A DNA stretch of 64,000 nucleotides from Rhodobiaceae bacterium UBA4490 (GTDB taxonomy: Bacteria > Pseudomonadota > Alphaproteobacteria > Parvibaculales > Parvibaculaceae). How positions within the stretch are numbered: position 1 is the first letter of the stretch; each line of letters begins with the position of its first letter. The notes beneath the pieces are model-generated. The model saw nothing but the letters and a program-made list of their open reading frames with translations. It did no database searches and was not told the origin of the DNA. Location: positions 248,001 through 312,000 of the forward strand of contig DGNO01000003.1 of NCBI GenBank assembly GCA_002389665.1, written 5' to 3'. Positions 31,804-40,341 of the stretch are shown here, piece after piece. A program made the position numbers and the translations under genes.

Positions 31804-33506
31804 CACGCGCTCCTTTCCTCATAGACCCAGGCGCGCAGGATATTGACGGCCTCTTCGGGATATTCGTCGACGATCTCACCGAGCTTGGCGATGGAGCTTT
31901 CGCGCACTTTCCCTTCCACCGAGCGCAGCTGGATCATGTTTTCCATGAACTTGTCCGTACCGGTGCCGCCGGAAAGCTGGGCCTCGGCCTGGGCTCTGCG
32001 GTCTTCGAGCGCGCCGGCAACATTTTCCGCCCCGTCTTCAAAGGCAAGCGCCGCGGCGGCTTCGCCCTCACCCGCTTCTTCTTCCAGCGCCTCGAGCGCG
32101 GTTTTCTTGCGCTCGCGGTTCGTCTCCATAAGACGGGAGACGACGGGCTTGAGGCCGAAGACCGTGAGCAGGCCGACAATGAGAAGCAGCACGAGCGACT
32201 GAATGACCGTGCCAAGATTATGCATGACGACTTCGGTCAAAGTAGGCGTGCCCACCGGCTCGAGATCCTGCACCCGCTCGATGAATTTTACATTCTCCAC
32301 GGTAACGACATCGCCGCGCGCCGCATCGAAACCTGCCGCCGTGCGCACGATGGTGGCGATTTTTGCAAGATCTTCTTCCGAGCGCGGTTCATAGGTTTCC
32401 GCGCCGGAGGCATCCACCCCGCGCACCCCATCCACCAGAATGGCGACATTGAGCCGCTCGACTTTACCTGCTTCGCTCACCCGCTCGCGGCGCACGGAGG
32501 AAATTTCATAATTGATCGTTTCTTCCACGCGTTCCGTGGTCGAGGAAGAAGAGGACCCTGCGCCATTGCTGATTTCCTCTTCCGGCAAATTTTGCGCAAC
32601 GGAGACGGGCGGCTCCGTGCTGGTATCGGTCGCGTTTTCGTTTTCGGAGAAATTGCGGCGCGAACGCTCCACCCGGCTGTCGGGATCGAAGGTCTCCTCG
32701 GCAATGACCTCCCGGTCGAGATCGATATCCGCCGTCACCGCGACGCGGAAATTCCCCTGGCCGAGATAAGGCGTTAGAAGACGGCGGATGGATTCGCTCA
32801 TCCCCTCTTCCAGCTCCGCGCGGTATTCCGTACCGCGGGCGGCATTCGCGCTGCCTTCGCCTTCGGCAACCAGCACTTCGCCGGAACTGTCGAGAACCGT
32901 CACGTTTTTAAGCGCGAGCGCCGGCACCGCCGCGCTGACGAGGCGCTGAATGGCAAGCGCCTTTTCCCGTGCCATATGGGCCGCGTCGCCCATGCGCACG
33001 AAGACGGAAGCGCTCGGCGTTGCCGCCGCCCGGCTGAACGCATCGCGCTCGGGGAGAACAAGATGCACACGCGCGGCGAGTACCCCATCCATGGTCTGAA
33101 TGGTGCGCGCAAGTTCGCCTTCCAGCGCGCGGGTTTTCGTCACCTGCTGCATGAAGGAGGTAAGGCCCAGGGCACCTGCATCATCGAAAAGCTCCCAACC
33201 CGCGGAGCTGTTGGCGGGAAGGCCCCGCTCGGCAAGCGCCATGCGCGCTTTGCGCGCTTCGTTGGGGGAGACGAGGACGGCGCCAGCATCTTCCTGCATG
33301 TCAAAATCGATGCCGATTTCTTTCAGCGCTTGCCCCACCCGCGCTGCTTCCGCCGGCGAGAGTTTGGAATAAAGAACGGTCATGGAGGACTGCGACATCA
33401 TGATCGAAGCGGCAACGATGCCCACCACGATCAATGCGCCCACACCGCCCAGCATTATCAAGCGGCGCGTACCCAGTGCCTGAAGGTTTTCGAGAAGCGA
33501 CTTCAC
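31803..33506 (-). CDS. fliF: flagellar MS-ring protein FliF
   Basis: A 567-residue membrane protein. There are two membrane segments (residues ~18-38 and ~430-450). Between them lie the ring-building motifs: MTVLYSKLSPAEAARVGQALKE, GWELFDDAGALGLTSFMQQVTKTRALEGELARTIQTMDGVLAARVHLVLPERDAF, and ASVFVRMG. The C-terminal tail (MENMIQLRSVEGKVRESSIAKLGEIVDEYPEEAVNILRAWV) is the FliG-binding end. The start is GTG at 33506 with GGGGA upstream. It leads the operon fliF-fliH-fliN-fliM-DUF6468-motE-unknown. fliG is not next to it, unlike in many bacteria. Confidence 0.96.
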   Translation of the reverse strand: MKSLLENLQALGTRRLIMLGGVGALIVVGIVAASIMMSQSSMTVLYSKLSPAEAARVGQALKEIGIDFDMQEDAGAVLVSPNEARKARMALAERGLPANSSAGWELFDDAGALGLTSFMQQVTKTRALEGELARTIQTMDGVLAARVHLVLPERDAFSRAAATPSASVFVRMGDAAHMAREKALAIQRLVSAAVPALALKNVTVLDSSGEVLVAEGEGSANAARGTEYRAELEEGMSESIRRLLTPYLGQGNFRVAVTADIDLDREVIAEETFDPDSRVERSRRNFSENENATDTSTEPPVSVAQNLPEEEISNGAGSSSSSTTERVEETINYEISSVRRERVSEAGKVERLNVAILVDGVRGVDASGAETYEPRSEEDLAKIATIVRTAAGFDAARGDVVTVENVKFIERVQDLEPVGTPTLTEVVMHNLGTVIQSLVLLLIVGLLTVFGLKPVVSRLMETNRERKKTALEALEEEAGEGEAAAALAFEDGAENVAGALEDRRAQAEAQLSGGTGTDKFMENMIQLRSVEGKVRESSIAKLGEIVDEYPEEAVNILRAWVYEERSA

Positions 33507-33568
33507 TGCATCCCCATTCTTTAAAGATTCCGAATACGGCGAGAGCTACCGTGATTGCGTTGAGGCCC

Positions 33569-33601
33569 AAGCTATCGGGCAATGTTTTCAGCGTGATTTA
33601 A
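33569..33601 (-). promoter_or_regulatory. flagellar box upstream of fliF
   Basis: TTAA-N8-GAAAAC-N8-ATAGCTT on the minus strand, with the exact 8/8 spacing but several base changes, 62 bases before fliF. The divergent fliL gene starts 26 bases further on, so the same gap must also hold its promoter; no box is visible in that direction. Confidence 0.55.
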
Positions 33602-33627
33602 GTTTGCAGACAGCAGGAAGCGGCGGG

Positions 33628-34152
33628 ATGAGCGAAGAAGTCGAAAGTGGAACCCAATCTGCGGGAAAGAAAATTCTCGATCTTGTTCTCAAATACTCAG
33701 TGCCCCCGCTCTTCATTCTTTTCGGGCTGGCACTGGCTTTCACGGTCATGGTGTCCTCGGCTGTGGAAACCGATAAAACTGTCAGCGAATTTGCCGTTTC
33801 CTATTGGGAAATTCTGGCGCATGGAAAGCCCGCAACGCTTGCAGAGACGGACCCCGCACAGATTTTCGAAATCGGGCCCATCACCACGAATTTGCGCGAG
33901 ACGGCGAAAGCCCGGTTCATCCAGATCGGCATCAGCCTGGAGACGCGCCGCAGCCACCTTGCCGACGTCAAACAAATGAAGGGTGATATCGAAGAAGCGC
34001 TCATTCTTTTTTTGAGAGGGCTTGATGGGCGCGACCTTGAAGGCAGCCACGCCGCCGCCCGTTTTAAAAATCAGATCGAGCGCCGTGTCGCGCTGGTCGA
34101 TGAACAGGGAAAAATTTCACGTCTCGCCATTCACCATCTGGTGCTGCAATGA
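33628..34152 (+). CDS. fliL: FliL-like flagellar protein (second copy, in front of fliP)
   Basis: A 174-residue protein. One membrane segment (residues ~24-46, VPPLFILFGLALAFTVMVSSA) is followed by a periplasmic domain with ITTNLRETAKARFIQIGISLETRRSHLADVKQMKGDIEEALILFLRGLDGRDLEGSHAAARFKNQIERRVALV. The TTNLREQ-like and DLxG/KxxI elements and the position directly before fliP fit FliL, which surrounds the stator. The ATG at 33628 has AGGAAG upstream. Its stop overlaps fliP by four bases. Confidence 0.8.
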   Translation: MSEEVESGTQSAGKKILDLVLKYSVPPLFILFGLALAFTVMVSSAVETDKTVSEFAVSYWEILAHGKPATLAETDPAQIFEIGPITTNLRETAKARFIQIGISLETRRSHLADVKQMKGDIEEALILFLRGLDGRDLEGSHAAARFKNQIERRVALVDEQGKISRLAIHHLVLQ

Positions 34153-34976
34153 GCAGGCGGGTTTTTTTCCTCACAATCGGCGTTTTGGGCGCTTTCGTTC
34201 TGGCGGCAACCGGGCCTGCCAGCGCCGCCGATTTCGACATTGCCTCGCTTGCCGGGGGCGAGCGCAGCGGGCCGCTCACAGCGCGGATCATTCAATTTTT
34301 AGGCATTCTTACGGTTCTTTCCATCGCGCCCGGTCTCCTTATCATGGTGACTTGCTTCACGCGCATCGTGATCGTGCTTTCCTTCCTGCGCAGCGGCCTC
34401 GGGCTGCAGCAATCGCCGCCCAATATGGTGATCGTCAGCCTGGCGCTTTTCATCACCGCTTATGTGATGGCGCCGACATTCGACCAGGCCTGGCGCGATG
34501 GGCTCAATCCGCTTCTCAACGACCAGGTAACCGAAGAACAAGCGTTCGGGCGGATCGTCGAGCCCTTCCGCCAGTTCATGCAGCGCAATGTGCGCGAGAA
34601 GGACCTTGCGCTTTTCGACGGGCTCTCGGCGGTAATTTATGAAAAGTCCCGCCCCGCGGGCACAGAGGAAGACCAGGCAAGCGTTCTCCCCGCCCCTTCC
34701 GCCAATGAAGAGGCGGAAGAAGAGGAAGCCCGGGTGGACCTGCGCGTACTGGTTCCCGCCTTTCTCGTTTCCGAGCTGCGCCGGGCCTTCGAGATCGGCT
34801 TTCTGATCTTCCTGCCTTTCCTCGTTATCGATCTTGTGGTTGCCACGGTTCTGATGGCGATGGGGATGATGATGCTGCCGCCGGTGGTGATCTCGCTGCC
34901 GTTCAAAGTGCTCTTTTTCGTTCTGATTGATGGCTGGTACCTGCTGACCTCCAGCCTCGTCAGATCATTCCTATAG
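34149..34976 (+). CDS. fliP: flagellar export gate protein FliP
   Basis: A 275-residue membrane protein. It has a cleavable signal peptide (ending PASAA) and the FliP core: LSIAPGLLIMVTCFTRIVIVLSFLRSGLGLQQSPPNMVIVSLALFITAYVMAP, then LVPAFLVSELRRAFEIGFLIFLPFLVIDLVVATVLMAMGMMMLPPVVISLPFKVLFFVLIDGW. FliP builds the helical export gate with FliQ and FliR. The region between the two halves contains a Glu/Ala-rich insertion (EEDQASVLPAPSANEEAEEEEARVD). It overlaps fliL by four bases and is followed by fliR eight bases later. Confidence 0.96.
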   Translation: MSRRVFFLTIGVLGAFVLAATGPASAADFDIASLAGGERSGPLTARIIQFLGILTVLSIAPGLLIMVTCFTRIVIVLSFLRSGLGLQQSPPNMVIVSLALFITAYVMAPTFDQAWRDGLNPLLNDQVTEEQAFGRIVEPFRQFMQRNVREKDLALFDGLSAVIYEKSRPAGTEEDQASVLPAPSANEEAEEEEARVDLRVLVPAFLVSELRRAFEIGFLIFLPFLVIDLVVATVLMAMGMMMLPPVVISLPFKVLFFVLIDGWYLLTSSLVRSFL

Positions 34977-34984
34977 GGGCGGCG

Positions 34985-35749
34985 ATGGAGGGATTGCAGC
35001 TTTTCGCCCAGCATCAGGTCTTCCTTTTCATGCTGGTTTTCGCCCGTGCCGGCACGGCGGTTCTGCTGCTGCCCGGTTTCGGTGAGCGCATCATCCCGCC
35101 GCAGGTCCGCCTCGTCCTTGCCCTTGCCATCAGTTTCATCATTCTGCCGCTTGCCCCCGTCTCCCATATCGCCGTGCCGCAGGATGCAGGTGCGCTGTTC
35201 GGCGCCATCGGCACGGAGTTCCTGATCGGGGCCTTTATCGGCGCCTCGACACGGCTCATTTTCTCCGCTCTTCATATGGGCGGCCAGCTTATCGGCCAGT
35301 CCATGGGCCTTTCCGCGCTGGTGCCGGAGGCTGCTGCGGGTTTCGGCGGCTCGACGGCCACCACGAACCTCCTCGTCATGTGCGGCATGACGCTGATTTT
35401 CGTTGCCGATCTGCATGTTCTCATGATCGATGCGATTGCCGCTTCATACGGGCTTTTTGCGCCCGCGCGCCTGCCTGATCTTGCGCGGCTCTCGGAAGAT
35501 TTCATCCATGTGATGAGCGAGGCGTTCGTTCTTGCGGTGAAATTCGCAAGCCCCTTTCTCATCATCGCCTTTCTTTTCAATCTCGGCCTCGGGCTTACCA
35601 ACCGGCTGATGCAGTCCTTGCCCGTCTTCTTCGTCGGCATGCCGTTTTTGCTCGCAACGGGCTTTCTCGTTCTTTTCGCAACCGCTTCGGCCATCATGCT
35701 TTCCTTTGCAGGCAGCATGAGCGCCTGGCTCAACAGCTTTGCCACCTGA
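34985..35749 (+). CDS. fliR: flagellar export gate protein FliR
   Basis: A 254-residue protein with about six hydrophobic segments. FliR motifs include VFARAGTAVLLLPGFGERIIPPQVRLVLALAISFIILP, GTEFLIGAFIGASTRLIFSALHMGGQLIGQSMGLS and VKFASPFLIIAFLFNLGLGLTNRLMQSLPVFFVGMPF. It belongs to the FliP-FliQ-FliR gate. fliQ is not between fliP and fliR as it often is; it lies at 42.6 kb. Confidence 0.95.
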   Translation: MEGLQLFAQHQVFLFMLVFARAGTAVLLLPGFGERIIPPQVRLVLALAISFIILPLAPVSHIAVPQDAGALFGAIGTEFLIGAFIGASTRLIFSALHMGGQLIGQSMGLSALVPEAAAGFGGSTATTNLLVMCGMTLIFVADLHVLMIDAIAASYGLFAPARLPDLARLSEDFIHVMSEAFVLAVKFASPFLIIAFLFNLGLGLTNRLMQSLPVFFVGMPFLLATGFLVLFATASAIMLSFAGSMSAWLNSFAT

Positions 35750-35750
35750 C

Positions 35751-36839
35751 ATGTCCGATCAAACGCAAGACAAGTCCTCGCAAACCGAGGAACCGACAGA
35801 GAAAAAGCAGTCCGATGCCAAGCAAAAGGGCAATACGCCCAATTCGCGCGAGGTGGGCACACTGCTCACGTTTCTGGCGGCCTTCACGCTGGTGGCGGGT
35901 GCAGGCTCCTGGGCCATGGCAGAGCTTGGCCATGCCATGGTGCCGCTGATCGACCGGCCGGACGAGCTGATTGCCGGGCCCACCGTGGGCGATCTGTCGC
36001 AGATGATCGGTAATTTCATTGCCGAAACGGCGCTGACGCTTTTGCCCGTCTTTCTGCTTTTCATGATGGCGGGTATTCTCGCCATGCTGGTGCAGGGCAA
36101 TGCGCGCCTTGCCCCAGACCGCATTCAGCCGAAACTGGAGCGCATCTCCCCCAAAAAAGGGGCGGAGCGTATTTTCGGCCGGGCGGCGCTGGTGGAGTTT
36201 TCCTTCAGGCTCATCAAACTGACGCTGATCGGCTCCATCACCACCTTCGTGCTCTGGCCGGCAATCGCGCAGGCTGAATCCTTCGTCTTCAAGGATGTGA
36301 CCTCCCTGCCTTCCATGATCCGGGAATTCACCATGCGGCTTCTCGTGGCTGTTGCTTCCTCCATGACGCTGATCGCCGCCGTGGACATTCTTTGGCGCCG
36401 CTTTGACTGGCGGCGCAACCTGCGCATGTCGCATAAGGAAATCAAAGACGAGATGAAGCAGGTCGAAGGCGACCCCATGGTCAAGCGCCGCCTGCGCGAA
36501 ATCCGCCAGAGCCGGGCGCGCCGGCGCATGCTGGAGGCGGTGCCGAACGCCTCCGTCGTCATCATGAACCCGACCCACTATGCCGTAGCCTTGCGCTATG
36601 AGCGCGGGGTGGATGCGGTGCCGGTCTGTGTTGCCAAGGGGCTCGATCTCGTGGCGCTTAAAATCCGCGAGACGGCGGAAAAGCACGGCGTGCCCGTGGT
36701 GGAAGAACCTCCGCTTGCCCGCGCGCTCCATGCTTCCATGGAGGTCGGTCATCCAATCTCGAGCGAGTTCTACAAGGCAGTTGCCGAAATCATCTCCTAT
36801 GTCCTCGGCCAGAAGACGCCGGCCCGCCAAAAGAACTGA
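35751..36839 (+). CDS. flhB: flagellar export switch protein FlhB
   Basis: A 362-residue protein. It has a charged N-terminus (DKSSQTEEPTEKKQSDAKQKG), about four membrane segments (residues ~37-215) and a cytoplasmic domain with the autocleavage motif N-P-T-H at Asn273-His276, followed by YAVALRYERG. FlhB switches export from rod/hook to filament substrates together with FliK. The chosen ATG at 35751 follows the fliR stop by one base. Last gene of fliL-fliP-fliR-flhB, with a strong terminator after it. Confidence 0.96.
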   Translation: MSDQTQDKSSQTEEPTEKKQSDAKQKGNTPNSREVGTLLTFLAAFTLVAGAGSWAMAELGHAMVPLIDRPDELIAGPTVGDLSQMIGNFIAETALTLLPVFLLFMMAGILAMLVQGNARLAPDRIQPKLERISPKKGAERIFGRAALVEFSFRLIKLTLIGSITTFVLWPAIAQAESFVFKDVTSLPSMIREFTMRLLVAVASSMTLIAAVDILWRRFDWRRNLRMSHKEIKDEMKQVEGDPMVKRRLREIRQSRARRRMLEAVPNASVVIMNPTHYAVALRYERGVDAVPVCVAKGLDLVALKIRETAEKHGVPVVEEPPLARALHASMEVGHPISSEFYKAVAEIISYVLGQKTPARQKN

Positions 36840-36862
36840 GCCCTTCCCTCTACTCCATAGAA

Positions 36863-36890
36863 AAAGGCGGCGCCCGAAAGCGCCGCCTTT
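36863..36890. terminator. bidirectional terminator between flhB and fliG
   Basis: An 11-base-pair perfect stem (36863-36873 with 36880-36890) and 6-base loop, with a T-tract on the plus strand and an A-tract preceding it. It sits between convergent flhB (stop 36839) and fliG (stop 36914) and can serve both. Confidence 0.88.
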
Positions 36891-36913
36891 CTTTTGAGAA
36901 ATGACCCAGCCGC

Positions 36914-37948
36914 TTAAGCGATCATGCGGCGGGGAGAGGATTTGCCCTGCTGGTTGAGAATGATCTCGCCGCGCGCTTCCAGCTCCTTGGCGAGACGCAG
37001 CACCCGGCTCTGGGCTTCGTCCACATCGCTCGCGCGGATCGCGCCCATCAATTCCAGCTCGCCCTTGACGATGGCGCGGGCGCGCTCTGACATATTCTGG
37101 AAGACGATCTCGCGCGCCTCGTCCTTCAGGCCCTTCAGCGCCAGAATAAGCGTGTCGATCTCCACCGCCTGGACGATCACCTGGATCGAGCGGCCATCGA
37201 GCTTCAAAAGATCGTCGAAGGTGAACATCAGCGCCTTGATCGCATCGGCGGAGTCCGGCACTTCCTGTTCGATCTCCCCCATGATTTCCGGCAGGCGCGC
37301 CCGGTCCACCTGGTTGAGAATGTCCGCGATGCGCATATGACTGTCATTGCCGAGCATGCGGGCATAATTGACCATGAATTCGGAATGCAGCGTCTCCTCG
37401 ATGTCTTTGAGCACATCTTTTTGCACATAATCCATCTCGATCATCCGGCGCATGACATCGGCGCGGAACTCGCTGGGCAGCGCCGCCACTACGCGGGCGG
37501 CGTGCGCGGAGCGGATTTTGGAGAGGATCACGGCTGCGGTTTGCGGATGCTCGCTCTGCAGATAGCTTGCAAGGATCTGCTCATTCACCGTGGACAGTTT
37601 TTCCCACATGCTGCGCCCTGCCGCGCCGCGAATGTCGCCCATGATTTCCATTACCCGCTCTTCGGGCAGGAACTGGGAGAGCATGCGCTCGGTGCTGTCA
37701 TAGGTACCCACGACGCTAGCGCTATTGACGAAATAGTCCGTGAAGTCCCGCAAGAGATGCTCGCAGACCGTCGAGGTAATGCTGCCGAGCTGCGCCATGG
37801 AGCGCGAGACCATGCGGATCTCGTCTTCATCGAGTTGTTCCATCAGCTTGGCGCCGCGGTCCTTGCCCAGCGCGAAGAGAATGACAGCGGCCCGTTCCGG
37901 TCCCGTCAGGCTGGTGACGTCTTCTCTCAGGCGAATTTGCTTTTCCAT
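36914..37948 (-). CDS. fliG: flagellar motor switch protein FliG
   Basis: A 344-residue protein. The FliG pattern starts with LTGPERAAVILFALGKDRGAKLMEQLDEDEIRMVSRSMAQLG. The middle domain is YLQSEHPQTAAVILSKIRSAHAARVVAALPSEFRADVMRRMIEMD, and the C-terminal domain is FTFDDLLKLDGRSIQVIVQAVEIDTLILALKGLKDEAREIVFQNMSERARAIVKGELELMG, carrying the charged residues that touch MotA. GGGAAAG precedes the ATG. It is the last gene of the minus-strand fliI-flhA-small protein-fliG unit rather than following fliF. Confidence 0.96.
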   Translation of the reverse strand: MEKQIRLREDVTSLTGPERAAVILFALGKDRGAKLMEQLDEDEIRMVSRSMAQLGSITSTVCEHLLRDFTDYFVNSASVVGTYDSTERMLSQFLPEERVMEIMGDIRGAAGRSMWEKLSTVNEQILASYLQSEHPQTAAVILSKIRSAHAARVVAALPSEFRADVMRRMIEMDYVQKDVLKDIEETLHSEFMVNYARMLGNDSHMRIADILNQVDRARLPEIMGEIEQEVPDSADAIKALMFTFDDLLKLDGRSIQVIVQAVEIDTLILALKGLKDEAREIVFQNMSERARAIVKGELELMGAIRASDVDEAQSRVLRLAKELEARGEIILNQQGKSSPRRMIA

Positions 37949-37987
37949 GGGTCTTTCCCGTCGGGTTGATCAGTTCTACGTCAAAAT

Positions 37988-38248
37988 TCAGTCGCCGTGC
38001 CCATCATCCGGGCGGGGCGCCGGAAGGTTTTCCGTCATCTCGTAACGGAAAAGCGGCGTGGCGATTTCGGAGAGGGCAAGCAGCACCGGCACATTGATCT
38101 GCATATCGCCGGCCATATCCTCCAACAGCAGCGCAAGGTCGGTATCGGCGGAAACCTGCCGCCCGCTTTCCCGCGCCAGCGCAACGATTTCATCGGCAAG
38201 GCTCAATGCACTGTTTTCCGGTTTCTGGTTCATGCCGCCCCCGCTCAT
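37988..38248 (-). CDS. small FlhB C-terminal-like protein (FlhX-like, no NPTH)
   Basis: An 86-residue protein. Residues ~17-72 (LADEIVALARESGRQVSADTDLALLLEDMAGDMQINVPVLLALSEIATPLFRYEM) can be aligned by pattern with the tail of FlhB of this same cluster (ALKIRETAEKHGVPVVEEPPLARALHASMEVGHPISSEFYKAVAEIISYVLG). The upstream NPTH autocleavage segment is absent. FlhX-type proteins can stand in for the FlhB C-terminal domain; whether this one does is unknown. Its ATG overlaps the flhA stop (ATGA); a second ATG at 38233 with GGGGGCGGC upstream is an alternative start. Confidence 0.65.
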   Translation of the reverse strand: MSGGGMNQKPENSALSLADEIVALARESGRQVSADTDLALLLEDMAGDMQINVPVLLALSEIATPLFRYEMTENLPAPRPDDGHGD

Positions 38249-40341
38249 ATTTGCGCCACCACTTTGACCGGCGCCTTGCGGTGCAATTCGGCATGGCTGA
38301 TGACCGGCGTTGCCGCGCTCACCCGCTCAAGCAGGGACCGTACAAAGGTGCGGATTTCCTGGCCAACGAGAATGGCGAAAGGATCGCCCGCGCCGATCTG
38401 CTGCTGAATGGCGGGCCGGGCCGCCAGCACGAAATCATGCACCATGGAAGGCGGCATGGTGAAGACGCGGTCCTCGCCCTGCTGCTCGATATGGTCCATG
38501 AAGGCCTGCTCCCATTTCGGCTGCAGCGTGACGGCGCGCAGGAAACCGTCGTTCCCGGCAAGCGTCTGGCAAATCTGCTGGGCAAGACGGGCGCGCACAT
38601 GCTCGACGATGAGCCCGACATTGCGCGAATGGGGGGCGGCTTCCGCCACCGCTTCCAGAATAAGCGGCAGATTGCGGATCGAGACCTGTTCGGCCAGCAG
38701 GCTTTGCAGCACGTTTTGCAGCGCAGCCATGGTGATCTGCGCCGGCACGAGATCGGCGATGAGTTTTTGATAGTCCCCGTCGAGCCCGTCCAGGAGCTTC
38801 TGCAGCGCTGCATAAGTCAGAAGCGAGCTTAGATTGTCTTTAATGACCTCGGTCAGGTGCGTGATGACGACACTTTCCTCATCCACCACCGTATAGCCCT
38901 TGCTTTCCGCCCGCTCGGCCATGGAGCGGGAAATCCAGCGGGCCGGCAGGCCGAATGTAGGCTCGCGCGTTTCCTGGCCTTCGATGGGCTCGGCAGACCC
39001 GCTCGGGTCGATGGCAAGCATATATTTCGGCCAGACCTCGCCCTTGCCGACAATCACGCCCTGCACGGAAATCTCATAGGCTTTGGGCTCCAGAAAGCCG
39101 CTATCCTTCACGCGGATCTTGGGAAGGTAGAACCCATACTGCTTGGCAAAACGGCGGCGCAGGAGAGAGACCTTGGCGGTCAGCCCCGTATTCTCGCCGA
39201 CAATCAGCGGAACGAGCTGGCTGCCCACTTCAAGCTGAATATCCTCGATGCGCAAAAGCTCTTCGATAGGCGTTTCCTCGGAAACTTTGGGCTGCGCCGC
39301 GGCAAGTTCCTCGCGCTGGCGCTCGCGTTCCTGCTCTTCGAAAAGCCGGGGCAACCACCAGGCGATGCCGCCGAAGAAGCCGCCGAGCAGCAGGAAGGGG
39401 AAGAACGGCATGCCCGGCGTGATGGCGAGCAGCCCCATCAGGATCGCGGCAAGCAGCAAAGCTTTCGGGTAAGCGCCGAGCTGGCGGAGTAAAGCCTGAT
39501 CGGCCGAGCCTTGGTTGCCGCCCTTGGTAACAAGAAGACCGGCGGCGAGCGAGACGATGAGCGCCGGGATCTGCGAGACAAGCCCGTCCCCCACGGAAAG
39601 GATCGAATAGACGTGTGCTGCTTCGGAGAAGCTGAGGTCTTTTTGCGCAACGCCGATCAGAATGCCGCCGACGAGATTGATGAAAGTGATGATGAGACCG
39701 GCAATGGCATCGCCGCGCACGAATTTCGAGGCCCCGTCCATGGACCCGAAGAATGAGCTTTCCTGTTCCAGTTCCGAGCGGCGCTGCTGGGCCTGCTTAT
39801 CGTCAATGAGCCCGGCGGAAAGATCGGCATCGATGGCCATCTGCTTGCCGGGAATGGCATCAAGGGTAAAGCGTGCCGCAACCTCGGCAACGCGGGTCGC
39901 ACCCTTCGTGATCACGAGGAAGTTCACCGTCACGAGAATGGCGAAGACGATCATCCCGATGACGAAATTGCCGCCGATGACGAAATGCGAGAAGCCGGAA
40001 ATCACATGCCCTGCTGCCGTCGGCCCCTCGTGTCCTTCGGAAAGAATAAGCCGTGTCGAGGCGATGTTGAGCGAAAGGCGCAACATGGTCGCGACCAGCA
40101 GGATCGTCGGAAAGGAAGAAAAGTCGAGCGGCTTATTGATCCAGAGCGCCACCATCAAGACCAGGACGGAGAAGGCAACGGAGATTGCAAGACCGATATC
40201 GAGCCCCCAGGAAGGGACCGGCAAAAAGAGAATGGTGAGCATGAAGATGATGCCCACCGCAAACCAGATGTCCCGGTGCTGCAGCCCGCCGCGCGTGAAC
40301 TGATCGAGGGCGGGAAATTTCTGGACGAATGTTTCGCTCAC
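38245..40341 (-). CDS. flhA: flagellar export protein FlhA
   Basis: A 698-residue protein. It has about eight N-terminal membrane segments (residues ~25-330) with the conserved FHIPEP-type stretch FTLDAIPGKQMAIDADLSAGLIDDKQAQQRRSELEQESSFFGSMDGASKFVRGDAIAGLIITFINLVGG. A cytoplasmic domain of ~350 residues docks chaperone-substrate complexes. FlhA forms the nonameric ring of the export gate and takes part in proton-driven export. It overlaps fliI upstream and the small FlhB-like gene downstream by four bases each. Confidence 0.97.
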   Translation of the reverse strand: MSETFVQKFPALDQFTRGGLQHRDIWFAVGIIFMLTILFLPVPSWGLDIGLAISVAFSVLVLMVALWINKPLDFSSFPTILLVATMLRLSLNIASTRLILSEGHEGPTAAGHVISGFSHFVIGGNFVIGMIVFAILVTVNFLVITKGATRVAEVAARFTLDAIPGKQMAIDADLSAGLIDDKQAQQRRSELEQESSFFGSMDGASKFVRGDAIAGLIITFINLVGGILIGVAQKDLSFSEAAHVYSILSVGDGLVSQIPALIVSLAAGLLVTKGGNQGSADQALLRQLGAYPKALLLAAILMGLLAITPGMPFFPFLLLGGFFGGIAWWLPRLFEEQERERQREELAAAQPKVSEETPIEELLRIEDIQLEVGSQLVPLIVGENTGLTAKVSLLRRRFAKQYGFYLPKIRVKDSGFLEPKAYEISVQGVIVGKGEVWPKYMLAIDPSGSAEPIEGQETREPTFGLPARWISRSMAERAESKGYTVVDEESVVITHLTEVIKDNLSSLLTYAALQKLLDGLDGDYQKLIADLVPAQITMAALQNVLQSLLAEQVSIRNLPLILEAVAEAAPHSRNVGLIVEHVRARLAQQICQTLAGNDGFLRAVTLQPKWEQAFMDHIEQQGEDRVFTMPPSMVHDFVLAARPAIQQQIGAGDPFAILVGQEIRTFVRSLLERVSAATPVISHAELHRKAPVKVVAQI

